Below are positions 1 through 13,283 of a stretch of 64,000 nt of DNA, one piece after another. The notes under the pieces were generated by a model. It did no database searches. It saw only the letters and a list, made by a program, of their open reading frames with translations, and was not told where the DNA came from. Origin of the DNA: Tigriopus japonicus (Eukaryota; Arthropoda; Copepoda; Harpacticoida; Harpacticidae); contig CM021319.1 of assembly GCA_010645155.1 (NCBI GenBank), forward strand, positions 8,789,330-8,853,329, in the 5' to 3' direction. A program made the translations under genes and the position numbers. Within the stretch, counting starts at the first letter, position 1. The number at the start of each line of letters is the position of its first letter.

Positions 1-154
1 GTTTGAATTGTTACTTGAAGGAAAGGTACATTCGCCACTTCCTACCCAAAAACGTCGTTTCCGATTCCTTGTTTTCAAACCTAGCATCCTTTGAACTTTG
101 AGCAGAATTCAACTTAAAATTGTTAGGTACCCTATGTTTGTTTCCGTTTCTTAC

Positions 155-3100
155 CAAATCCAGCGGATAACATTAGAAGCAAAGGGTTGATTTGAAGTTC
201 CACAGCCAACTGAGCCAACACGGGCATGATGAGATTAGCTGTGGCAGTATTGGACATAAACTCTGTCAAAAATGCCGTGATTGTTGATATTGTAATGACC
301 ACCAAAGTGGGTGACAACGCATCCAGCACCTTCAGGCTAAAATGTTTCAAAATTTCAATTCAAATATGAACTTAAATTTGTTCCAAAAGGCTAAATCTCA
401 CCTGGATCCAATCCAATAAGAGAGACAGGATCGTTTGGCACCTTCTGCCATGGCAAAACCTCCGCCAGCCAAGATGATCACTCCCCATTGGAGTTCATTT
501 TGAATGTCACTCCAAGAGATCAAGGCTCCGGAAGACTTAAAGTTTTTCCTTGGATCACATCTGGGATAAGCGGGAAGTACGAATAAGATTAAAACCGCCA
601 AAATGACCACTGTGGAGTCCGTGACAGCGGTCGATTTCCCATTGGCGTCCGTGAGATTCAAGAGGGAAGCCCAACCGGGAACAAATCGGGGACTTCTTGA
701 GATCCAGGCCAAGATGAGCAACACGAAGATGACAGCCACTTGAATTTCCCGCCAAGAAATGGGACCCAGCTCTTCATAGCGAGCCCTGAGACAAATCAGC
801 ATATCATTTCCAACAATGACTCAATAAAGACATTTCTAACCTCGAATGAAAGAGTTGTTAATACATGGAAGCCTCGACAACTCGATTTTGATTTTATGCT
901 TAAAAAAAATCAAAATCGTGGGACAAGTTGAGGGTATTTTTGAGCTTAATTGAAACTTTGAAGTTGAACATCTATCTAGTTTTATCAATGATCTAGGTCA
1001 GGGGTCGGCAACCACTTTTGGGTCAAGGCCCACAAATTTATTTACGTGTTGTCAGAGGCCCACCAAACAGACGTTGGTAGGTTCAGGGGCCCACCAAACA
1101 GACGTTGGTAGGTTCAGGGGCCCACCAAACAGACGTTGGTTAGGTTCAGGGGCCCACAAATTAATGATCAAAGTTCTTTGGGCCCACGAGAACAGTACTA
1201 TGGATGTCTCGCGGTCCCACTATTTTGGACTTTCTCCAAGGCTCCTGGGCCCACCAAAGACCACCCTTGGGCCCACATGTAGGCCGCAGCCCATTGGTTG
1301 CCGATCCCTGATCTAGGTAATGCCACTTTACAATTACAGCAAATGTAAAGGGCAAGAAATACTTTAAGAATTCTTTTACGTACACTAAACATTTGACCTA
1401 TCCCAGTAAAAAACTGAAGATGCTGAATTGTGTCTGAGGCTAATCAAAAATATGTTTCTACCTTGAAAGATGTTTCAAGGTGTCGATTGAACTGGCGATT
1501 TTTCGTCATCCAAAAAAAGTGTGTGAAACTATTTTGTGAATAAATTCGTGTCCCTTGGGTCAATTTTTAGAGGACACTAGTTAAATCTCACAAGTTGCCT
1601 TATTTGTGGCGCTGACTCCTTTTGGAAACATTGGCCATCTCATCATTATCCCACAATGACCATTTGTTCACAGCTATTTGATGTATCTTGATATTCGACG
1701 TGTACACATTCAGATTGCCATCATTCATCACAAGTATACATGTTTTTCTTTCAAGTTTTCTGCTTTAAATAATGGTTTCTTCAAAGTCGTCATTTAGACT
1801 TGATACTTCAATCAATTTTGTCAATTCTTTGATTGAAAAACAAGTATTTTTCAACTATTTTGTCGGCGTTTGGTTGAAAAAAGTGCACAAAACTTCTTCA
1901 AATTTCTCTTTTGCGTTAGGCCAGTTTTAAGATAAGTGATTCTAATTTTTAATGATTTGATGTTTCCCCCCGTTTCCACTTCACACTTCCAATAAAGCTT
2001 GTGGCACGTGCTTTAGTTTCGGAAGCGGAACTCAATCTCTAACACATCCGTTGTCGTGTTCTCCCCAAAAGTGATTTGAGTCATTCAAGGTGCACGAAAA
2101 ACCCAACGCGAATCACTCACTGAGTCGGTTCTCGTTCAGTGAGGTGGCAGAAATCCGGGTAATTTGATTTGACGCTCTATTTCAAGTTAAGACGCGTGCC
2201 TTGGACGAATGGATGGCAACTTGGAAATTGCGGAAGGCGAATCCTCACAAGCAATATGTTGGAATTCTGAGATTTTTTTTTCTGACTTGGGAAACATGTG
2301 TTTTGTTTTGTTTTCAATTGAACAGAGTATCATATTGTAAGCTCATAACGATCACTTCCTATGAGAACAAAACCGAATAGGAAAAACAAATCAAATTCCC
2401 GAGAATATGTGATTGGAAATGGGCGGGAAAATATTTGTATTTGCTGGGGAGCAAAAATTCCAGACGTTTCAAGGTGTTAGCTCACGTCAGCTGACGATCA
2501 CTCTGGTCAACTATCAGTGAGACGTCTGGGATTTCTGCTCTACGGAAAAAAATATTTTCTCGCCCTGAATTTTTATTACAGTGCAATAGAATCCATTAAA
2601 GACTTGATACTGACATATTAAAAACTTATCATAGGGTGTTCAAATGGAAATGATTGATTTACACAAAATGCATCTCTTTCTTATTACTCAAGCAGCTAAT
2701 GGAACGAATATTAAGAAACTTCTTTGATTAAACTAATATGCCCCAATCGAGAATATTGAGAATGCTATAATTCTATATTAGAATATGGAATCGTTGTTTA
2801 GCTACCATAGCTTACTAGCATAAAAAATTTGAGATTTGGAGCTTTTCAATGCAAATAAGTAAATTTTGTCAAAGCATAGTGAAGAAGAAAAAATATAATA
2901 TATAGAAGAGAAAATAGCCTTTCTTGACGTTGCGCAAATACGTGCTTCCTCTTTTTTTTGACGAATTTAATATTTCAGTGGAGATTTGGGCTTGCTTTTT
3001 GGTTGAAAAAGGTAAACATGCCATTGCAACACGCAACCTTTTTTTAGTTTTGCAGTCAGAAATACTCGATGGTCTGACATTCTCCACTATTTACTGACAT

Positions 3101-6100
3101 CGGTCCAATTGTGTAATAAAGTGAACGCAAGTACAGGAAATCATAAAAAGAGTTGTCGGTAAAGAAACTCAGGCCTTTATGTCTTAAAAATAGGGCAATA
3201 TTTCACGATGTGCACGACCTCACTGCACATGTCTGAATTGTCAAGACTCTGAAGCGTCTAAATAATATCTATCTAGTTCTGAACACAGGTCCAAAAAGAT
3301 GACCACGAGGATGATAAATAAGCCCGTAGATACTTTTAAGTACTTCACGATTTGTTTCGTTTGGAAGCATAACGTGAATCTCACCAATCTCCTTCCAAAA
3401 TAAATGTCTAAGCAGGCGGTGATTTATCGGATCTCTTTGCGTTTCGCCCAAGGAATGAATCACAAGAGCAACTAACAGAACATTTCGAAACCCAAGACGG
3501 CCAAATGACGGAAACGATATGCTGATTTTGTTGCCTGATCACCCGTTGAACTCTCTTGCTCTCTTGTGTGGTTTGACCAATTTTGTTACTTTCACTCTCA
3601 TTAGCTGATGTGATTGGAGCTAGTTGATGAGATTTCCGACAGAACATTTTCGGCAGGTACACTATCTGAAGCCACACCCAAGCAATTATGATATTGACTA
3701 TCATGGCAGGAACCGAGGTAGCCATCCAAGTGGCAAAATTGAGTCCTAAATTGAATGTCTCGGAGATCAAAAAAGGATCTGTGCACTGCATGACTTGCCT
3801 TCTTACCTGTATCTTTCCCGAAAATGGTTTCGACCACTCCATAAACGACGAGATTGGAAGGGGATCCGGTAACCGTTCCAGTCCCACCAATGTTGGCCGA
3901 ATACATGATGGAAAGATTCAGCATGTTTTTGGTGCGTCGGAGATCTTTACTCGATTTTTGGGCCTAATTAGTCGAAAGATGAAAGAAATTAGTGTCATTG
4001 GTTAAATGCATATTTCAGTATGTTTCAAGTTTATGAGCAGGTCTTAATGAAAATAGGCACGAATATGTTCAAATTGATCAATGCAGCGATGAGTGCTTTA
4101 GAATTTGTGCATAAAAAGATGATTTGATGCCAGGGGCCTAAAAATGCACATTTTCCATTCCGTTGCACCCGTTGAACAAAGTTGATGGGGTTTCTGTAAT
4201 GGACAAATTTGTTTGGTGTTCAAATGGCGGTAGATTTTGTTGAACTGTGTTTGGGAAAAGATAAAACGTGGCCGGATAAAGATGTCATGATGTAAAATAA
4301 TTTCATATTTGAAAAGTTATTCAAGTAGTGTTTCCGATAATGAAAAGTGATTGTCATAGAATATTCAATAAAAGGTTTGACTTGCAAATTAAACCAAAAG
4401 TAGCCTTGGAATCTCTGGTACCTTGAAAATATGGGTATGTCTTCATTTTTTGATAAATGAGGAATGTATTCCAAGAGCTAAACTCAATCCAAATAAAACT
4501 TTACTTGAATGACATGGAGTGATTCAAACCTAAAGGAGAAAGTCAGAACCAAAACAATAGTTACAAATAATGGCAAAACTCTCAATTTAATAAAGGTAAC
4601 TTTAGGAAATGATTTATTGGTTTGACTTGGGTTAGGTTTTTAAAATTTAGGTAGGAAACAAATATTAGCAGTTACCACTGTTTAGGAGTAATTTCGTCTT
4701 TTTTTTATCGGGTTGGATAAATAATCTTCAACGGAAACAATCCAATGTGAACCAAAAAACTTAAAGAAGTCCACCAAGAAGTGATTGCATAGTGTGCAGT
4801 CCCATCCCAACCAAATGATCTCTTAATATCAGAATTAACTAACCGTTGACGGACAGTATAATTATTTCCAACTTTGATTGTAACCCTACAAATGTTATAA
4901 AACCCAATGCATCATTTACCAGAAGTGAAGATCCTAAAACCTAAGATGAAGTGTAAGCTCCGTTTACTGTAAGTATTTGGAGAACTACGTGAAAGGGGAG
5001 TCACATAAAAGCTTGAACGTTCGATTACTGCAACCTCTTTTTCAAGGTCATAAAAGTCAGACCAAAGTACCTTTGAAAGGAGCATTTTTAAGAACAATAT
5101 ATTGTCACTCCAAGGTCTTCCTGTCCAACTTTCAACTTAGCCCTCTTGAATGAGTTTACCAAATCAGACACGAAATTCGAGCGCATATTTTTGGGGGCGT
5201 CCCCATACTTAATTAGTTCTGAAACCTACCAAAGTTTTTGTAACTTGTTTTATTGCAAGGTCTTCATTAATTTTTTTACTTGGAATATCTGGAGGTTTAA
5301 TTCTGAGTGCCCAGAAGACATAATATGACCCTTAGGATTGGCATGGGGGTTCTTGAACTTTCTTGACCCGGGCCCCATAGTCTAGGTTCGGGGAAACGAT
5401 CGATATTGCACCTTAAGAAATCTTGATCCTTGGAGTTGGGTCAAAACTTTGCAAAACTCACCTTCAAGGTGATTGAATAAAAACATTTGAGCAAGCCATG
5501 CTGTACTGCAAAAATAAGATTTCACGCTGATCCAAAGAATAATTTAAAGAAACATATTGACTCAGTTGATTCCATAGAATCAAATCAATTTTCAAAAATG
5601 TTTCCAATTAAGAGAAATGAAATCGTTTTTAGAGCATCTTTTTAGGAATGTATCATTTTATATTTTTCATTTTCTACGTAATTAACTGAGCCTGCTATCC
5701 AAACGGCGATCGTTTCCAGGGACCTAAACTTATTGAATAGACGCCATTTTACCCAAATTCTTTAGCCTTTGCTTTTCCAAGTTATTTTGGTAGTTTCCAT
5801 CCGAGGTTGTTTTCAAAATTAAAATCTTACTTTATTTTTTGATTGTGGGTGCTAGGATTGGATCACATTGTCCAATTTTTCCCACAAGCAATATCAAGGT
5901 TCTCCGTCTGAGTGAGTGAATTAACGTCCAAAAGGTTTTTTTGAGAAAGGTCAAGGAGGACAATCGAACCCAGGAACTCTTTCGTTTTAAGAAACTGGGA
6001 TAACCACAATCCACGCCGCCCTAAATGATGCTCACTTTTAACATTTATTTACCACCTTTTTGATTAAACATTCAATTTATTAGTTATAAATGGACTATAG

Positions 6101-6936
6101 TTCGGCCTTTTTAATAGTATCGTTAAATGTTGAACAAAGCTTTGGTCAACAAAACAGTTCGATGACCCATGTTTGGTTAGCTCAAAGGGATGTATGTCGT
6201 TGAGAGACTTAGTGTGATGTTAATTCTAAATCTTGAGAGCCTTCCTGTTTGATGTTAGCAACGAATGCTCTCGCAAAAAGTGATTAAGACAGAACACCCT
6301 AACCATAAATTTCCATAAATATGTCTCACCTTCTTGTCCTCATACACATCCTCAAGCCCTGTATGCATTTCAAACTCATTATTGGCCTCTGAGGTAAGTG
6401 CAGCCACAACCACCGCATCAATAATGGGCAACATCATTGCCGTGGCCGCTGTATTCGAGATCCACATGGAAAGAAAGGCCGTGGTGGCCATAAACCCAAA
6501 CATGACAAACCGAATATTAGAGCCCGTGAGAGTCAAAACCTTCAATGCCAACCGCTCATGAAGGCCGGATTTCTCTATGGCAATGGCCATGATAAGGCCA
6601 CCAATGAACATGAAGTTGGTGGAGTTTAGGTAGAAGATGGCCGTGTCATTGGTTGACATGATTCCTGTGTCATAAAAGAGTAAATTCATGTAATAAGTTT
6701 TAAAAGACAAAAATGGTATGATCTTCACCTAAGAATGGAAACATGACAATGGGTATGAGAGAGGTGACAGGTAATGGTAAGGCCTCTGTCACCCAATAAC
6801 CCGCCATTATGAGTACAACATATCCACATCGTCCAATTGTGGTTGGTATCAAAATGGGTAATGGTAGAAGACTTAAAGGCAGGAGAAGGATCACAAATGT
6901 CTTCCAGAAGCTTTTGAGGTATCTCCAGATCACCAT
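155..6936 (-). CDS. SLC13-type sodium/di- or tricarboxylate symporter, multi-exon, 3' end off window
   Basis: A plasma-membrane carrier of the SLC13 (DASS/INDY) family, expected to couple sodium to uptake of di- or tricarboxylates. Exons read on the minus strand: 6936-6729, 6664-6330, 3963-3807, 3745 to about 3560, about 796-402, 336-155. All junctions marked with exact bases have GT-AG sites and matching phase. The 3' edge of exon 4 is unresolved, because no donor of the phase needed by exon 5 is obvious and a small exon may be missing. Start: ATG at 6936, followed by a hydrophobic segment. Family marks seen: MWISNTAATAMMLPI (first SNT motif, intact), YSANIGGTGTVTGSPSNL, and EFMSNTATANLIMPV (second SNT motif, intact). 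The last exon in the window ends in phase 1 with a good donor, so the C-terminal helices lie left of base 1. Intron 4 holds a hAT MITE. The paralogue at 13284 is divergently oriented. Family assignment is firm; the substrate is not determinable. Confidence 0.85.
999..1310. mobile_element. hAT-like MITE, 312 bp, 8-bp target duplication
   Basis: The left end CAGGGGTCGGCAACCA and the right end TGGTTGCCGATCCCTG are inverted repeats with one mismatch. The element is flanked by a perfect 8-bp duplication ATCTAGGT (991-998 and 1311-1318), the target size of hAT transposons. There is no transposase. It sits inside an intron of the SLC13 gene. The interior is made of CCCACCAAACAGACG-type repeats. Confidence 0.9.
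1050..1152. repeat. 31-bp tandem repeat inside the MITE
   Basis: About three copies of a 31-bp unit containing CCCACCAAACAGACGTTGG followed by a TAGGTTCAGGGG spacer, the last with a one-base insertion. Variants of GGGCCCACAA continue to the right end of the element. Confidence 0.85.
1319..3500. other. Intron DNA of the SLC13 gene, no gene seen
   Basis: AT-rich sequence between SLC13 exons 4 and 5. Short open frames (for example 2869-3087 and 3269-3463 on minus) have no recognisable domain. A missing small exon of the carrier could lie here, but I cannot place it. Confidence 0.5.
3964..6329. other. SLC13 intron 2, about 2.4 kb
   Basis: The intron lies between exons ending at 6330 and starting at 3963, with donor GTGAG and acceptor TTAG on the minus strand. 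Apart from a tRNA-like SINE remnant near 5832-6025 I see no coding or structured feature. Confidence 0.6.
5832..6025 (-). mobile_element. tRNA-derived SINE remnant
   Basis: On the minus strand a B-box-like GGGTTCGATTGTCC (about 5957-5972) follows a tRNA-like 5' part beginning near 6023 (GGGCGGCGTGGATTGTGG). The stretch ends in an A-rich tail AATCAAAAAATAAAG near 5832. The fold is too degenerate for a functional tRNA. Confidence 0.5.
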
Positions 6937-7549
6937 GATTTTGGTAGATGACGCCTACAGAACGACCAAATCTTACGGTGTTTGAGGCAGTTGCGTGGAC
7001 ACTAAAACTGGAAAAGTTTGATACTATGTTGGCAATTTTACGTTGTAATGAGACGATGATGGGATCAAACTCTTTCAGACGTTAGAGCAATCTCTCATTG
7101 AATTTAACGGTCAACGCAATCGAAACATGTTTTATTGTACTCGCACATTGAGATAGCCTAAGATCAGATGAATTGAGTGACTTGAGTGACGTAGGTGCAA
7201 AAAACCTATTTCGAATTAAAGAGCTATAATCTGCAAATATTTAGTCCAGAGAATAACTAGGCTTTCAATAAATATATTTTGAAGGGAATGGTGTTTGATT
7301 TCTACTTGTAATTCATAAATACATATGTGCTTACTCTGTAGATATTCGAAAGCAAGTTTAGAAAACTTGATAAATTAAAAAAAAATTGGGTGGATTTATA
7401 AACTCGATGTCTAGGTAAAACCTATCCTGCAATTCCAATTAAAATTCGTTTTTTACCAAAAGAAAATCGCCCAATCAAATGAGAAATTGATCATACCAGT
7501 AGATATCATGAATTACTAAAGAATGAAATAAACTTGAGGTATCCATTTT

Positions 7550-8677
7550 CAGACCTGGGTCTAATTAGTAATTGAATTAAAATTAATTAATTGAATTAAC
7601 AATTATTTTAATTGAATTAATAATTGAATTGAAAATTTCGACAAGTTATTTCTAATTTAATTTAATTACTTTTTTCGGACTAATTGTCAATTATTAATTG
7701 ACTATTTTCTCAATTACTTTTTGGACATTATTTGATCGGTTTTCGACCAAAAACTCAATTTTTTCATGATCAATTTCACCTCTATTTCTCTAACTATTTT
7801 GTCCATTTTTTACAATTTTGAAGAAAAAATAGTTTTAATTTTTTTAAGTAAGTAGCGTGGCTACACCGGGTTTTAATTAATAGATTTTTTTTATCCCTGC
7901 CCTGCCAATTTCCTGGACGCGTTTTTATGAAAAGATGGCTGAATTTTAATTTCCTAAATTGCGTTAATCCAGGATTACGATTCTGGCGTCCTGTTTTCTC
8001 AGTAGATATCTTCAATGGATATCTTTTTGGTCAGTTGACCATTAAAAAGTTCAAACCTAAAAAGACCCTTAAAAATGTCAAAAAAAGAAACTAAAACTGG
8101 GTTCGACTGGAATATTATCCTGGAGGTGAGGGAAGATGTTTATCAGCTGCTTCAGTGCTCCCAAACTTATGATGCTACTAACAATAGATTGACCCAAGAA
8201 CAAAGAAGCTTTGAAAACAAAATGGTTACTTCAGTCAGACTTTTGATGAAAGAATTGAAACAATCACGAAAAATATCAGCACTGTTAAAAAACTTTTGAT
8301 GAAAACGTTGATGCAATAATGAAGCAAATCAATACCTTGAGCATGCAAAACAAATTGATTCTATCCCAAAATAAGGAGCTAGATGTAAGACTCAGAAAAA
8401 TTGAAGACATGAACACAAAGATTGTAGAAAAAGTAGATAGAAGTGAACAATGCTTCAATCCATGTCTGCTTTGAATAAAGAAAAATAAACGAACATTTCA
8501 AAGGAAATCCGAAAAATTTACGATTAATTGAATTTTAATTAATTACTTTTGAAATTACTCAATTAGTAATTGAATTAAAATCGTCAATTATTAATTACTA
8601 ATTTAATTAATTACTAGTATTTCAAAGTAATTGCAATTGTAATTAATTAATTTTTTTGGTTAATTGACCCAAGTCTG
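7550..8677. mobile_element. hAT-like non-autonomous element, 1128 bp, 8-bp target duplication
   Basis: The left end CAGACCTGGGTC and the right end GACCCAAGTCTG are inverted repeats with one mismatch. Both sides carry the same 8-bp TCCATTTT (7542-7549 and 8678-8685), typical of hAT insertion. Both subterminal zones are packed with AATTAATTG-like words in either orientation. The middle carries a degenerate coiled-coil coding fragment and no transposase. Confidence 0.85.
8075..8478 (+). pseudogene. Degenerate coiled-coil coding fragment inside the hAT-like element
   Basis: From ATG 8075 a 74-residue frame ends at 8299. A frameshift near 8290 would continue into a second charged, heptad-rich segment (NKLILSQNKELDVRLRKIED) that stops near 8478. 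The Lys/Glu/Leu/Asn-rich composition resembles the coiled-coil part of LINE ORF1 proteins, but this is inference. It is unlike the flanking AATT-word DNA and so looks captured by the element. Confidence 0.4.
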
Positions 8678-9039
8678 TCCATTTTCCATATTTTTTGAGT
8701 TTCTCATCCAATAGCTAAAAGTTTGTTGTTGTTGTATAGTTGGCTGTTTCCAAATTAAAATCAATGACTGCCTTTAAGTGCAAGACTTTTCTGGTTCAAT
8801 GAAGTAAACAATAATGGAAAATGTATGTTGAAAGACATTAAGGAAGACATTAAGGGGGCAAATGTTAAAAATCATTGATGAGCCAAGTGAAGAGCGAGAA
8901 AAAAAATTGAATTAACCCATGTTAATTAATTAAGTCAATAAGGCCAAATTAAATTAAGCCATGTTTATGCCACGTAACTTCATGTCTTGAAGTTCAAAGC
9001 AACCTCGTATAATTAATGGCTCATGATTAGAGATTAGAG

Positions 9040-10166
9040 CAGGGTGGGCATTTTTCGACATCGAGAGCATTTTGGACACCCTAGTGTCCAAAAGTGTCCA
9101 AAAGTGTCCAAAAATCCCCAGAGGGTGTCCAAAAATCCCCAAAAGATGTCCATAAGTGTCCAAAAGTCCAACAAAACGTAAAAGAAAGTTGTACAAATCA
9201 GACGAAAAACCAGTTACACTACATAAGTAATTGAATTCTAAAGAATGCATGGTTGTGTACTTGAACAAAACTAGTTCTATTAATGGGAACATTACTTGGA
9301 GAAATAAACTTTGCCATGATAACTTTAACCCTTGGTCATGATCAATTGGTCTTGGTCAATTTGCCTCACTGATTACAATGATATAATATATACATTTGTA
9401 AAACGTAAAAACAATATGCACGTTTTGTTTATACAATATGGTAAAATGTGTGTAACTGTTCAAAATGTTTCAAGATTTACATTTTATTTCCTCTTCTGTA
9501 AACAAGAGTCTTGTCTTTTTTAATAGTAAAAAAACAACACTGCTTTAATTCTTTTGCAAAAGCATTATAATACCCACATTGCAATCTGATCAGTTTGAGT
9601 GTGCTTTATTATAGTTTAACACTTTTTGGACAGTCAGGTCAAAAGACTTCTTGCCTCTTGGATGGGAAACACTTGCAACAATGATAAACTTTGGAATATA
9701 AATCAAAATACTAAGTAACCTTCTCTTGTCACAAATCAAGACACAATTAGCTTTAAAATGTACTCGCATACTATGTTTAACATGAAGTGTGGTGTGAGCG
9801 TGTTATTAGTAGTCCCAGTCTCACATTCATTCGTTTGTTCGTTCATTCCTTCAGTCGATCATTCTTTCCCACATTTTGGACGATGCTCGGTGGTCAAATG
9901 AAAAGAGTGGAAAGTTCAAATGTCCAGTTTGGCCTTCAAGTTATTGGCTCATTTAATGTATTAAGTGTAAGTTTCTTATGCTGAATTGACTTATTCTTGC
10001 TTAGATTTCGTCAAGTGTCGTTTATTTTGGAGAGAAAGTTTGTAGAATGTTTTTCTAAAAATGTTTTTAATTATTATTTTTCGAAGTACTATTTTTGGAC
10101 AGCCTTATTTTTGGACACTTTTGGACAGGGGTGGACACAATGACCAAAAATCAAATGCCCACCCTG
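9040..10166. mobile_element. TIR element with GTGTCCAAAA subterminal repeats
   Basis: The left end CAGGGTGGGCATTTTT is matched by an inverted AAATGCCCACCCTG at the right end (10153-10166). Just inside, 9066-9170 and 10090-10140 are filled with variants of GTGTCCAAAAG and TTTTTGGACAC. No target duplication is visible (gattagag against cttgcagt), so the ends may come from different insertions or the duplication has decayed. No transposase frame. Confidence 0.65.
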
Positions 10167-10914
10167 CTTGCAGTGCATGTTTATTAACCAGGATCAAGAG
10201 AGTACTGTTTCTATTGGAATAATGTGAAATAAGGAAGAATTGGAAGGAGCAGAATACGAAGGTGTGAAAAATGGAAAGAGAGCAACTGAAATATAATGAC
10301 GCGAGACCATACATTTAGTATCAACAAAAGGACAAAAAAAGATTTTTCCCTCTAAATTTGTCACTTATTATGCCAGTGGTATTTTGGTATGTTCTTTTTT
10401 CCATCCGCAAATTTTTTGTTCTCCAGTTTCAGGTCAAAATTTATTACATTCAATCTTTCAACTTGTTGATGATTAGAGTTTGGATCTACATTTTTCAAAA
10501 TATAACATATATGAAGAATAGTTCTCCAAATTCTTCGAATTTTTAAATATTTTGGCTTTTCCGAGGAAGAATTAAATATTTTCTTGAGTTTAAGGCAGGA
10601 AATACTATTTCAGAAAAATTTGAGCGAAATAAATGAATGGCCAATGCACAATAGGGCTTAACCAATTTGAACCAAATATACCAAAATGTTTACATACGGC
10701 ATTTGTGCTTAAGTTAAACATTTTTGTTTGTGCTACACCTAAACCTAAACTTAACCAAACACAAGTTTGCTGACGCCATTGATGGTTTTGCTTACAGAAA
10801 AATGAAGGTAGCAAAGCATTGTAGTAAGTAGATTTATTTGGCTGGTTGTGGATTTTTATCAAATGAACAAGGCTTTCATGTATATAAAATTATTCATTAG
10901 TGTAGGTCATACTG

Positions 10915-11235
10915 TACAATTAATATTGTTATGATTTTGGTATACCAATGAGTTACTGTTGGCAGATCTCTACAGCCCTTGAATATTGGGTTGGTCAGGA
11001 ATAGTATTCAAAAATTTGTCCAATCCTGCCTTAAATGCTGTTAGAGGATCAGCTCCTACTTATTCCCGACGAAGACTATTGGGTAACAAGCTGAACAATG
11101 AGGGAGCCCGATAAAGAAGAGAAAAGAACTTCATGGTTCGAACTAGCCTGGATTCCTTGGGATTTGCAGGTGCTCTCCGAGTACAAATAAAACCTCTACG
11201 GTCGCTACAACTAACCTAAAATCCTGGGTTAGGAC
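10915..11235 (-). pseudogene. 3' fragment of a non-LTR retrotransposon (same family as 42.2, 44.2 and 57.5 kb)
   Basis: The complement matches the 3' coding end of the LINE copies at 44216 and 57508: the stretch for FLNTIPDQP...GLYRSANSNSL, the GGGCTCCCTCATTGTTCA block and the CTCTGAGAGCACCTCCAAATCC-type block all recur, with indels and stops. It is 5' truncated and antisense to the nearby SLC13 paralogue. Confidence 0.7.
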
Positions 11236-11639
11236 AGAGCCCAAAAATGCACATTGTCAGCTCAAAACGTGTGAAAAGGTCAAATTTCGACATTTCAACT
11301 TTTTGCCAAGTTTATCAAGTTCGGACAATCTTAACTCATTGAGAAACTTTGGCGTCAGCAAACTCGTCCTTTTCTGACGGTTCATTGGTATCTCATGTTT
11401 ATGCATTACAACCGTTACAACTTTTGTATCAGAAATTCCCAAATCGCATGATAACAATTATGAGTTTCAATGGGAGTCTTTGGGCGTATCGGCAAGAGAT
11501 TGTCATGCAACCTGCCACTTTCAAAATGGATTACATAAAGCTTAAAGCGGCTTCTATTGAATATGATTTTAGATAATCTTGTTTCATTCAATTTATAACC
11601 ATGTAATTTTGATTTTGTTCAGAGTGAGTTTGAGTTCTT

Positions 11640-12170
11640 TAATGCTAGTTCTGATAGGGTGCTCCACGATTTCCTGAATGAACCAAGAAGCATTGAATTT
11701 CTGGAGTGAGAGGGTAACGATGAGAATTATGATATACAGAAAGATCAATTTAATTGCGTTCTTCTACAAACGAGTCCTTGCTTGTATTGAGTAGACGACA
11801 AATTTCAATTTTCCAGTCAATTGAAAGCCGGAGTGAAAAGTTATGCCTTCTCAAACTTATATACTGAAGAGAGCATAGAATGAATGAACTCGCCCTTTTG
11901 TGGTAAAACGATTACCTCTAAAGGGTTAGTTCATTCATACTCGGAAGGATTTCCACTTAACTTTGAGTGAGCATAACTTTTGACTCCGATGTTCAATTGA
12001 CCTGAAAATTGAAATACGTATTCTTGTCAATATATAGGCAAGGTCTCGTTTGCCGAAGAACGTAATGGAACTGTTCCTACTGGAAATCATGATTCCTTTC
12101 GTTAGCTTCCCAGTCCAGATAAATTCAGTGGTTCTTGTCTGAATTGAGTTAATGAGAAAGCCAGCAGGCA
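11640..12170. repeat. Imperfect long inverted repeat (foldback)
   Basis: The left arm 11640-11850 and the right arm 11968-12170 are diverged inverted copies. Examples are AAAAGTTATGCC against GGCATAACTTTT-type ends, CAATTTTCCAGTCAATTGAA against its complement, and CAAACGAG(A/T)CCTTGC against GCAAGG(T/A)CTCGTTTG. The loop holds a second inverted pair, GAATGAATGAACT and AGTTCATTCAT. Confidence 0.6.
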
Positions 12171-13080
12171 CGTGAAATCTTTTTTTAAACTCTACATTCA
12201 CCACAACATTTTGACAAAAATGTTTCACTTTGTGTCGTTAATTATCACATCGTTTTTAGGCAGAAATGGGATTTTAGCAATTTCAATGAAAAATACAAGA
12301 TTTTGACTTTATTTGCAAATAATAATCATTTCAATAGTTATTTCCACTTTTGTGCCTGGTATCAAAACCCCCATTAAGAGATTTGTTTACGTCAAACTAT
12401 CGATAACTTATTTTTTTGGCTCCCATCAAATTAATCTAAATTGAATACCCTTTTGTAGAGTATTAGAATTGTTGATATTTCAAACATTTTATCATTTTAT
12501 TCCCAATACTTTGGGCGTATTTTTCCAGGATTTTTCTTGCTTCTTTGATTGCGTCAAACGCAAATGTTCGTTCGCCAACCAAGACAATGAATTGTAGAGC
12601 ACTAGAGCGTGAAGTTTTGTAGTTTGTTCAATCTCGAGCAACTAATCAATCTGCCATCGAATCCGAACAACTTTTACAACAACACAATCACTTGAGTGCA
12701 CGTGCTCTCAAGATATCAATGGAATGACAGATTACAAGATAAAACGATTTTGGGGATCAGAAAACTAATGTGAGAGGTCCTTACCAAACAGTATTGTCGT
12801 CTCAACAACGCCAGAATAAAGGATTTCACATCAACTGAACTTGGAAGAGTAGTAGTCAAAATGGGGTTTGGGGTGTGACAAATCAACAGTAATGTTCACG
12901 CCTCATCCAACAAACTGGATAGAGAGGATCACAAAATGCGATGAAGATTCATGACAAGCAAGCAATCCCCTTGTAGAATGTAATGTACATTTAGTAGCCC
13001 TCAGATTGTGAGAGGCCACCTGGAGCTGTGAGGCATGAGAACAGGGCTGAGCCCATCACTATTCACAGGCAGACAGTCAG

Positions 13081-13088
13081 TCAGTTCG
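13081..13088 (+). promoter_or_regulatory. Possible arthropod-type initiator for the SLC13 paralogue
   Basis: TCAGTTCG follows a CAGTCAG run about 200 bases before the ATG at 13284 and matches the arthropod Inr (TCAGT). No TATA box is evident at the proper distance. This is only a candidate. Confidence 0.25.
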
Positions 13089-13283
13089 TTGTTCAAAGTA
13101 AAGCTCTATGATGTTGAACAACTTCAACTCAGCCGGGCCCAATCACTTTTTGACGCATACTACATTGGGACTTTTGTCTTGGGGAGAAAAGAAACCTGTT
13201 TCTTCCGTCAAGCAAAAAGACCTCGTGTTGTGATTCCGCATTGCATTACTTCTCTTTGGCCGTAATCTCAACAAGCACAGAAC

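Larger units (their letters stand above)
6937..13283. other. Divergent intergenic region between the two SLC13 genes
   Basis: This 6.3 kb region must hold the promoters of both head-to-head SLC13 genes. It also holds two TIR elements (7550-8677, 9040-10166), an antisense LINE tail (10915-11235) and an imperfect foldback (11640-12170). No cellular gene is supported: open frames here are short, AT-rich and without domains. Confidence 0.6.
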
